A DNA stretch of 18,871 bases from Ruminococcaceae bacterium UBA7030 (lineage in GTDB: Bacteria > Bacillota > Clostridia > Oscillospirales > Acutalibacteraceae), in NCBI GenBank assembly GCA_002494125.1, contig DLBD01000125.1:1-18871 (forward strand). The letters run 5' to 3'. Position numbers and translations under genes: made by a program. Shown piece after piece: positions 13,374-18,871 of this stretch (the first letter of the stretch is position 1; the number at the start of each line of letters is the position of its first letter). The notes below the pieces were generated by a model that was not told where the DNA came from, ran no database searches, and saw nothing but the letters and a program-made list of their open reading frames with translations.

Positions 13374-14123
13374 TTATTTTGTTTTATCCTGCTCGGGAGG
13401 TGTTGCAGAGCGAAGAAGCTTTTTAACTTCATTTTCATTAAGTAGTTTATACTTACCTGTCTGGAGCATTCCAAGCTTAATCGGACCGATTGACACTCGC
13501 TTTAGTCTTGCAACCTCAAGCTCAACAGCTTCACACATTTTTCTTATTTGACGGTTTCTGCCTTCTCTTAAAATGAATTCAAGTACTACTCTCCCCTCCT
13601 CCTCTGTGATAACGTTTACATCACAGGGAGAAGTTTTTCTGCCGTCAATTTCTACTCCGTTTCGTAGTTTATCAAGTATTTCATCATTAACGGACGGACG
13701 TACGGTAACCCTATATACTTTTGCATAATTATGCTTCGGGTGCATCAGTGCGTTTGCAAAAGAGCCGTCATTTGTCAGAATTAAAAGACCTTCCGAATCC
13801 TTGTCGAGCCTTCCCACAGGATATAGTCTTGCGTCAATATCAACAAGATCCATAACCGTCTTTCTGCCAAGCTCATCGGATACCGTTGTTACATAACCTC
13901 TCGGCTTATTAAGTGCGACATAATAAAGCTTGTCCACTTTATTAATTCTTTTTCCCCTGACTGTTACAATATCCTTTTTGGGATTTACTTTATCACCAAT
14001 ATGCGCAATATGGCCGTTAACCTTGACCTTTCCTAATTCGATAAGCTCTTCACTTTTTCTTCTCGACGCAACGCCGCATTCCGCCATAAATTTCTGAAGT
14101 CTGACATCATTCTTGCCCGGCAT
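13374..14123 (-). CDS. rluB: 23S rRNA pseudouridine synthase, RluB/RsuA family
   Basis: This isomerises a uridine in rRNA; the RluB branch acts on the peptidyl transferase region of 23S rRNA. The 249-residue protein has an N-terminal S4 RNA-binding domain (RLQKFMAECGVASRRKSEELI, GKVKVNG) and a catalytic domain with KPRGYVTTVSD. The signature GRLDKDSEGLLILTNDG carries the catalytic Asp at about 107, and GRNRQIRKMCEAVELEVARLKRVSIGPI closes the domain. The C-terminal 20 residues are charged and probably flexible. It overlaps the D,D-carboxypeptidase gene by 17 bp, with GAGG ahead of the ATG. Last gene of the operon. RsuA (16S) is less likely given the neighbourhood, which in Bacillus is dacB-rluB. 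Confidence 0.92.
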   Translation of the reverse strand: MPGKNDVRLQKFMAECGVASRRKSEELIELGKVKVNGHIAHIGDKVNPKKDIVTVRGKRINKVDKLYYVALNKPRGYVTTVSDELGRKTVMDLVDIDARLYPVGRLDKDSEGLLILTNDGSFANALMHPKHNYAKVYRVTVRPSVNDEILDKLRNGVEIDGRKTSPCDVNVITEEEGRVVLEFILREGRNRQIRKMCEAVELEVARLKRVSIGPIKLGMLQTGKYKLLNENEVKKLLRSATPPEQDKTK

Positions 14124-15138
14124 AATTTACATCCTCATCCGCCTTAATAGGCAGTCTTTCAATTAAATATTTATCACAGTAAACATACGCATATCCTACT
14201 GTATCCCCCGTTTTTACAGGCGCATATGCAAAGGGATAATAATATTCCTCAACAAAAGGTTCTTCAAGAAGCATAAAACTTGATGAATAACTCGCTGAAA
14301 AGTTTTGCACGTCGCCGCCCACAAGAGAAACGGATATACTGTTTTCAGTATCATAAGAGTTATAACATTTTTCACACTCTCTGTAAAGAGAAAGATGGTC
14401 ATTCCAGTCATCCGGCGCATTAAGAGTAACGCAGATAAGTCTGCTGTTTTCATAATGCTTAGCAGACACAAGACATCTTCCTGCTTTTTTTGTATAGCCT
14501 GTTTTTACTCCGAAGATATATTCATCCATACCCAAAAGCTTGTTGTGATTATACACAGTCTGAACCTTTGAATTAATTGTTATATCGGTGCTTTGCTTTG
14601 AAACAATGCTGACAAACGAATCATTGTCAACAGCATATTTTGCAAGCATAGCCATATCATAAGCGCTTGAATGGTGTTTGCCTTCATCAAGACCTGACGG
14701 GGTAACAAAAACAGTTTTATCCATTTTAAGCTCTTTTGCCTTTTCGTTCATTAGTATAACAAAACTTTCAACCGAACCCGAAACTGCGATGGCAATAGCA
14801 TTTGCCGAATCATTTCCGGATGTCATCATCATACCTGACACAAGGTCATAAAGTGTTATTTTGTCACCGCTTTTGAGTCCGAGTGATGTACCTTCCGTGT
14901 TTACCATTTCATCTGTGATAACAACTGTTTCATCAAGTTTATCGCTTTCAAGTGCAAGTATGGCTGTCATAATCTTTGTTGTTGACGCCATAGGTCTTTC
15001 ATCGTAAGCATTTTTGTTATAAAGTACAGTCATTGTGTCGGCGTCAAGGACAATGGCGCAGGTAGCGCTGCAATTAATTTCATATGAAGCTACCGGAATA
15101 AAGGATACGGAAAGTATTATGACAAGCAGTTTTCTCAA
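14107..15138 (-). CDS. D-alanyl-D-alanine carboxypeptidase (DacB/DacF-like penicillin-binding protein)
   Basis: A serine peptidase of the S11 family that trims the stem pentapeptide of peptidoglycan; relatives in spore formers shape cortex cross-linking. The protein has an N-terminal signal peptide (RKLLVIILSVSFIPVAS), the SxxK motif STTK, the SGN motif in MTSGNDSAN and KTGYTKKAG, all in proper order. A C-terminal PBP5-like beta domain follows, and I see no clear amphipathic membrane anchor at the end. I chose the TTG at 15138: a GGGTGAT site lies 7 nt before it and the product starts as a clean signal peptide. A GTG at 15156 is an alternative with no ribosome binding site. The ribosome binding site is inside a predicted hairpin (15145-15174). 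Neighbours GerW and ScpAB favour a sporulation role, but this is inference. Confidence 0.92.
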   Translation of the reverse strand: MRKLLVIILSVSFIPVASYEINCSATCAIVLDADTMTVLYNKNAYDERPMASTTKIMTAILALESDKLDETVVITDEMVNTEGTSLGLKSGDKITLYDLVSGMMMTSGNDSANAIAIAVSGSVESFVILMNEKAKELKMDKTVFVTPSGLDEGKHHSSAYDMAMLAKYAVDNDSFVSIVSKQSTDITINSKVQTVYNHNKLLGMDEYIFGVKTGYTKKAGRCLVSAKHYENSRLICVTLNAPDDWNDHLSLYRECEKCYNSYDTENSISVSLVGGDVQNFSASYSSSFMLLEEPFVEEYYYPFAYAPVKTGDTVGYAYVYCDKYLIERLPIKADEDVNYAGQE

Positions 15139-15144
15139 CAAAAT

Positions 15145-15174
15145 AATCACCCACACATATATATGCAGGTGATT
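15145..15174 (-). promoter_or_regulatory. Hairpin covering the carboxypeptidase ribosome binding site
   Basis: On the minus strand AATCACC (15168-15174) pairs with GGTGATT (15145-15151), and an inner CATAT/ATATG can extend it. The GGGTGAT Shine-Dalgarno of the downstream TTG start is the 3' arm. It could lower translation or uncouple it from the upstream gene. There is no good U run, so it is not called as a terminator. Confidence 0.4.
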
Positions 15175-15192
15175 AGTATGATTATTAAATAA

Positions 15193-15597
15193 TTATTCTG
15201 CAGATTCCTGTGAAGGTGCTTCTTCTTTATTTGAATCATCTGACTTAAGAAGCTCTGTAACCTTATCAACAAGTTCAGGTATCATTGCAATTGCACGGTC
15301 AGCAGATGAAGTATAGTTATTAATCTGCATCATTCTGCACTTACCGTTTTCAATAACAATAAATGCAACAGGTGTAATGGTAATACCGCCGCCGCCACCG
15401 CCGCCGAAAAGCTCTTGGTTAGACTTTGAGGGAAGGTCAGTTCCGCCTGAAGTAAAGCCGTAAGAAACCTTTGATACAGGAATAAGAGTTGTGTTACCGG
15501 TTACCATTGGGTCGCCGATGATAGTTGAAACATCAACCATTTCACGCATCTTTTCAAGTGTGTTTTCCATTATTTTGTTTACCGGAGTTTCTTTCAT
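15193..15597 (-). CDS. gerW: GerW/YtfJ family spore protein
   Basis: A 134-residue protein of the YtfJ family, forespore-made in Bacillus and needed for normal germination there. Visible family marks are the N-terminal helix (NKIMENTLEKMREMVDVSTIIGDP), the strand TTLIPVSKVSYGFTSGGTD, and the glycine run FGGGGGGGITITPVAFIVI (residues about 63-81). The tail after LVDKVTELL is acidic and variable. The glycine run is encoded by a GCC-rich repeat on the plus strand, but such a run is normal for the family. It starts two bases before the end of the upstream ytfI-like gene, so the two are coupled; the pair is conserved in spore formers. No signal peptide is seen. Confidence 0.93.
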   Translation of the reverse strand: MKETPVNKIMENTLEKMREMVDVSTIIGDPMVTGNTTLIPVSKVSYGFTSGGTDLPSKSNQELFGGGGGGGITITPVAFIVIENGKCRMMQINNYTSSADRAIAMIPELVDKVTELLKSDDSNKEEAPSQESAE

Positions 15598-15598
15598 T

Positions 15599-16387
15599 TT
15601 ATTTATCCCCTTTTTTATTAATAATTAAATTCTTTAAGAATACAATACCAGCTTTAAGAAGCATTCTTGTAAGCAAACCAACACTTATACTTGCGATAAA
15701 CTGCATCTCAAATTCAGTATGGTCTGCTATGAAATCAGGCTGAACATAATCATCATAGTTGTCAACCTTCATTCCGTTAAGGATTATTCCTTTAATCGGA
15801 TAGTAGTATTTACATATTGTACCGTAACGCCTTGCAATAACATCAGCGTCACCGCCTCCGACTAATATCATAACATAAAGTGAGTAAATATGTAAACCCC
15901 TAAATAAAGTTAAAATTGCAGAATTTGCAGTTTCGATTACATTTGAAAGAAGAGATAATATTCCGACGATGCCCTCTTCCTGCCATATTTTCATTATGGG
16001 ATTAGGCTTTTTGGGCTGCGTCTTTTCTTCAGCCTTTTGTGAAGGCTCGGTCTTTTCTTCATCTTTAGCTGTGACTTCAACAGATATTTCAGGCTCAGAA
16101 ACCTTATTTTCTATTGGTGTATTAACTTCCTGTTCCGGCTCATTTACCGGCTCTTCAGAATTTCCGGACTTCTTGTCTTTACCCTTTTCAGCAACATCCT
16201 TTGCCTTTTTTTCCGGAAAAAGAATAAAGGACAAAACCTCTGACAAAACAATATCCTTTTCAATCCATAAAACCTTAATTCTGGTTGTCCAGCCTTTGTC
16301 ATGAATGATTGTAATAGTTGCCGAAAGCGACATTATAGCAGAAATTAAAAGCACTATTACGCCGACAACTATCAGAAAAACTTTCAT
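15599..16387 (-). CDS. DUF2953 (YtfI-like) membrane protein
   Basis: A 262-residue protein with one N-terminal membrane segment (FLIVVGVIVLLISAIMSL), then a short strand-rich part. A long Lys/Glu/Pro-rich low-complexity linker follows (about residues 62-130), and then the DUF2953 domain with LYVMILVGGGDADVIARRYG and a C-terminal DYVQPDFIADHTEFEMQF segment followed by a second hydrophobic helix. The function is unknown; it is regularly next to ytfJ/gerW in spore-forming Firmicutes, as here. It overlaps scpB by four bases (ATGA), showing tight coupling. The linker is longer and more charged than the flanking domains and probably unstructured. The family call is based on the conserved C-terminal domain and context. 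Confidence 0.8.
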   Translation of the reverse strand: MKVFLIVVGVIVLLISAIMSLSATITIIHDKGWTTRIKVLWIEKDIVLSEVLSFILFPEKKAKDVAEKGKDKKSGNSEEPVNEPEQEVNTPIENKVSEPEISVEVTAKDEEKTEPSQKAEEKTQPKKPNPIMKIWQEEGIVGILSLLSNVIETANSAILTLFRGLHIYSLYVMILVGGGDADVIARRYGTICKYYYPIKGIILNGMKVDNYDDYVQPDFIADHTEFEMQFIASISVGLLTRMLLKAGIVFLKNLIINKKGDK

Positions 16388-17004
16388 TCCTCAGTCACCT
16401 CCCCATCGGGATTCTCGGTGTTTTCTTTTAATATTTCATCTTTTTTATCGTCGCTGTCAAAAAGAGAGGTTTGCGAATCATCTTTTTGCTCCGCTTCTTC
16501 GGGGAGGTCCGGAAGGTCTTCAAGGCTATTTAAGGAAAAGCAGCGTAAAAACCTGTCTGTTGTGCCATATACAAGCGGTCTGCCGGGAAGGTCAAGCCTG
16601 CCTTTTTCCTCAATCAGTCCCTTTTGAACAAGATTTGAAACAGGACCGCTGCAATCAACTCCTCTTATCTGTTCGATAAAAGAACGGGTTACAGTCTTGT
16701 TGTAGGCAACTATTGCAAGAACCTCAAAAGCCGCCTGACTCAGCGGAGTGTTTTTCTTAATCTCAAGAAGTCCCCTTACCTCGTCGCTGTACTCTTCGCG
16801 TGTGCAAAGCTGATACTTGCCGTCAATTCGTATAAGTCTAAGTCCGCTGTTTCTTTCGTCATATGAGGCCTGGAGGTGTCCAAGCATTTTTATAACATTT
16901 TCTACATCTATATTAAGCACCTCAGCAAGCTTTGAAGGCTCAACAGGGTCTCCGGCAGCAAACACCATTGCCTCTATAGATGCAAGCACATTATTACTTT
17001 TCAA
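16384..17004 (-). CDS. scpB: Segregation and condensation protein B
   Basis: ScpB is the winged-helix kite subunit of the SMC-ScpA-ScpB condensin complex that compacts and separates the chromosome. The 206-residue protein has the family start ASIEAMVFAAGDPVEPSKLAEVLN, a second block YQLCTREEYSDEVRGLL, and the core motif LSQAAFEVLAIVAYNKTVTRSFIEQIRGVD. It then has GLIEEKGRLDLPGRPLVYGTTDRFLRCF. The acidic tail of about 50 residues is variable and likely unstructured. It overlaps scpA by 11 bp, and its own end overlaps the next gene by four. No anomaly seen. Confidence 0.96.
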   Translation of the reverse strand: MKSNNVLASIEAMVFAAGDPVEPSKLAEVLNIDVENVIKMLGHLQASYDERNSGLRLIRIDGKYQLCTREEYSDEVRGLLEIKKNTPLSQAAFEVLAIVAYNKTVTRSFIEQIRGVDCSGPVSNLVQKGLIEEKGRLDLPGRPLVYGTTDRFLRCFSLNSLEDLPDLPEEAEQKDDSQTSLFDSDDKKDEILKENTENPDGEVTEE

Positions 17005-17716
17005 TATCCTTTACCTCGTTTACTATCTGAACTGACGGATTTTCAATGCTTCCGTCAATACTAATTCTCTTTGTTTTTGCCAGCTCTAAAACTGCAAGAA
17101 AGGTTGCAACCATATCGCTTTTAGTTTGTGCGTCCTCAAAAAGAGAAAGAAACTTAACCTTTTTACCGCTCCAAAGCTTTCTCATAACTGTATTAACCTT
17201 TGTGGCAACCGCAACAAACTTTTTCGCAACAATAACCTTGAAGGAATCAATGGGCGGCGGAAGCTTTCTTTTGCCTCGTCCCGCAGCACTGATATATGCG
17301 TTGAGAAGCTCTTCACCCTCATGAAAACGTTCATAGGAATAGTTTACATATCCTTCCTGTGCAGGTCTTACAAACCTGTCAAATCCTTCAGTCTGATGGG
17401 AAAGTTTTTCTGCCATAAGCTTACAGTCGCGATATTCAATAAGCTCGCCTGTAAGCTCCTTTTTTAATATCTCGGCTTCCTCGTGTTTCGGCAGAAGCGA
17501 TACAGTCTTGATATAAATAAGTCGTGCCGCCATTTCAAGAAATTCACCGGCAACGTCAAAATCCTGTTCCTGCATCTGACGCACATAGTCAACATACTGG
17601 TTAACAAGCTCGATTATCGGGATATCGTTAATATCAAGTTTATGCTTTGAAATAAGGTGAAGAAGAAGGTCCATAGGTCCTTCAAATACATCTATTTTGT
17701 AATTAATCTGTTCCAT
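16994..17716 (-). CDS. scpA: Segregation and condensation protein A
   Basis: ScpA is the kleisin subunit bridging the SMC heads and ScpB. The 240-residue protein opens with INYKIDVFEGPMDLLLHLISKHKLDINDIPI, the conserved kleisin start, followed by the segment EFLEMAARLIYIKTVSLLP. The C-terminal winged-helix part has LWSGKKVKFLSLFEDAQTKSDMVATFLAVLELAKTKRISI. Length is normal. The ATG is 7 bp after the stop of the M50 protease gene, with an AGGA-like site within the intergenic bases. It overlaps scpB downstream. Confidence 0.96.
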   Translation of the reverse strand: MEQINYKIDVFEGPMDLLLHLISKHKLDINDIPIIELVNQYVDYVRQMQEQDFDVAGEFLEMAARLIYIKTVSLLPKHEEAEILKKELTGELIEYRDCKLMAEKLSHQTEGFDRFVRPAQEGYVNYSYERFHEGEELLNAYISAAGRGKRKLPPPIDSFKVIVAKKFVAVATKVNTVMRKLWSGKKVKFLSLFEDAQTKSDMVATFLAVLELAKTKRISIDGSIENPSVQIVNEVKDIEK

Positions 17717-17723
17717 ATAAATC

Positions 17724-18392
17724 CTATTTGAAAATTAAATTCGGAATAATTGAGATGAAAGACATCATAATTCCTGTAAGAAATCTTATTACACCGTTAA
17801 GAGCGCCTGTAAAAAGGAGTATCATAAGACCAATCATTATATATCTTTCATATTGCATATATTTGAAATATGTCTTTGTCGGAAGTGCGCTTGCAAGAAC
17901 CTTTGACCCGTCAAGAGGCGGAATCGGTATAAGATTAAACACAGCAAGCATAACATTAATTTCTGCAGCAAGCGTGAAAAAAACATAAAAAGCAGATGAC
18001 ATTGACGAATAATTCGCGATATGCGAAATTGCTATAGCTATAAAATTATAAATAAATCCCATAATGAGATTTGACAAAGGTCCGGCAATTGCTATGATTG
18101 CCATATCCCTTTTCGGATTTTTAAGCCTTCTTGCACTTACGGGAACAGGCTTTGCATATCCTATTCCGAAAAGAAGAATCATAATTGAACCTATGAGGTC
18201 AAGATGTGCAAGCGGGTTAATTGTAAGCCTTCCTTGAACTTTTGCGGTATCGTCGCCAAGCTTGTAGGCAACATAACCGTGTGCAAATTCGTGTATTGGT
18301 GTGCAGCAGAGAACAACAAAAAGGCTTGAGAGTATCATCATCATACCCGTTACGAAATCCCCTGATGCAAAATAGCTAAATGCTCTGATCAT
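17724..18392 (-). CDS. Site-2 protease family (M50) membrane metalloprotease
   Basis: An intramembrane zinc protease of the short S2P family that has no PDZ domain. The 222-residue protein has about five or six hydrophobic segments. The zinc site HEFAH (HExxH) is in TPIHEFAHGYVAYKLGDDTAK near residues 34-54, and the second motif DGSKV near 160 (PIPPLDGSKV) supplies the third ligand. The INPLAHLDLIGSIMILLFG segment is also typical. Substrate unknown. It is not the SpoIVFB type by length or context, although it stands in a sporulation-rich operon. It lies between prmC and scpA, with 4-7 bp gaps on both sides. Confidence 0.92.
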   Translation of the reverse strand: MIRAFSYFASGDFVTGMMMILSSLFVVLCCTPIHEFAHGYVAYKLGDDTAKVQGRLTINPLAHLDLIGSIMILLFGIGYAKPVPVSARRLKNPKRDMAIIAIAGPLSNLIMGFIYNFIAIAISHIANYSSMSSAFYVFFTLAAEINVMLAVFNLIPIPPLDGSKVLASALPTKTYFKYMQYERYIMIGLMILLFTGALNGVIRFLTGIMMSFISIIPNLIFK

Positions 18393-18396
18393 ATTT

Positions 18397-18871
18397 TCAG
18401 TCCTTAGGTACGGCTTTTACAATTCTGTCGTTGCCGTAAATATCTTTTGTAATTTCTATATCAGTAAAATTTGTTAAAACTGTTTTTATATCTTCGCCCT
18501 GATTTTCACCTATTTCAAGGTAAAGAGCGCCGTTTTTATTTATATTTTTATACCATTTATCATTTATAACACGGTAGAAATCGAGTCCGTCAAATCCGCC
18601 GTCAAGAGCGATAAAAGGTTCTTTTTTCACTTCCTTTTGAAGAGTTTTTATATCATCTGTCTTTATATAAGGCGGATTAGAAACTATTATATCAGCTTTT
18701 TTATTAAAACTATTATTAATATCAAAAAGAAGCGGTGTAGCATTTTCATCATTTTGAGCATTCTTTTTAAGATACTCAAACGCTTTTTCGCTTTTTTCAA
18801 AAAGTGTTACTGTTGTATTTTTGCAAGCTCTTGCAATGCTGAGTCCTATACAGCCGCTGCCTGCACATAGG
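18397..18871 (-). CDS. prmC: Peptide chain release factor N5-glutamine methyltransferase, partial
   Basis: PrmC methylates the GGQ glutamine of release factors using SAM. The minus-strand frame is open to the right edge; only the last 158 codons are present. The visible part starts in the SAM-binding motif LCAGSGCIGLSIARAC, continues through VTLFEKSEKAFEYLKKN, and has the signature NPPY motif (VSNPPYIKTDDIKTLQKEV). It ends with EPFIALDGGFDGLDFYR, ALYLEIGENQGEDI and a C-terminal strand. All are typical of PrmC/HemK. A GTG at 18630 is inside the gene and is not the start. The stop lies 4 bp before the M50 protease ATG. Confidence 0.93.
   Translation of the reverse strand, partial: LCAGSGCIGLSIARACKNTTVTLFEKSEKAFEYLKKNAQNDENATPLLFDINNSFNKKADIIVSNPPYIKTDDIKTLQKEVKKEPFIALDGGFDGLDFYRVINDKWYKNINKNGALYLEIGENQGEDIKTVLTNFTDIEITKDIYGNDRIVKAVPKD

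Noticed and set aside
15390..15415. GCC/CCG trinucleotide-like run as a possible unstable repeat
   Set aside because: It encodes the glycine run that is normal in the GerW/YtfJ family.
1..18871. CRISPR array, insertion sequence or prophage
   Set aside because: No regularly spaced direct repeats, no transposase or integrase frame and no terminal inverted repeats were seen.

Overview
The window reads as chromosome of a low-GC, endospore-forming Clostridia, most likely a gut or rumen Oscillospirales/Ruminococcaceae type. The evidence is the spoIIA operon (anti-anti-sigma, anti-sigma, sigma F), a GerW/YtfJ protein, a sporulation-type D,D-carboxypeptidase, a valS T-box, a Firmicutes-type 6S RNA and strong AAGGAGG-like ribosome binding sites. 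Nearly all protein genes lie on the minus strand. I see no insertion sequence, phage gene, tRNA, rRNA or CRISPR array.

Layout from left to right. 1-153: 5' end of a SAM-dependent methyltransferase gene with its own promoter. 194-1628: spoIIAA-spoIIAB-sigF (sporulation switch). 1643-1683: terminator hairpin separating it from folC. 1706-5426: valS-folC, overlapping genes controlled by a T-box leader (about 5450-5680) with a near-consensus promoter. 5717-8547: uxaB-uxaA, two steps of galacturonate catabolism, with their own promoter. 8626-10110: a noncoding RNA island holding a roughly 530-nt highly structured RNA on the minus strand, a small acidic DUF1292 gene on the plus strand, a 6S RNA on the plus strand and a candidate 150-nt sRNA on the plus strand. 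10111-13212: a three-gene biotin-dependent carboxyltransferase set (12S-like, 1.3S-like, 5S-like) with its own promoter and terminator. 13374-18871: a tightly overlapping operon, prmC (partial) - M50 protease - scpA - scpB - ytfI-like - gerW - dacB-like - rluB, ending at a terminator.

How the genes work together. The right-hand operon groups chromosome condensation (ScpA/ScpB), spore and germination proteins and cell-wall remodelling, as in Bacillus neighbourhoods around scpAB-dacB-rluB. SpoIIAA/AB/SigF form the partner-switching module that turns on forespore transcription. The carboxyltransferase trio has the subunit set of a transcarboxylase (12S/5S/1.3S) and has no membrane decarboxylase beta subunit next to it; the 12S-like subunit has lost the usual active-site loop motifs.

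The most unusual part is the RNA island. The large minus-strand RNA has a consensus promoter, at least nine clear helices, a GAAA tetraloop, a long-range closing helix and a strong terminator. It could belong to the large ornate RNA classes (ROOL is the best guess by size and host), but I cannot verify this by eye. Immediately after the 6S terminator is a perfect-spacing promoter driving a short RNA with two mutually exclusive folds and a CUCCUU anti-Shine-Dalgarno stretch. This looks like an unannotated regulatory sRNA.
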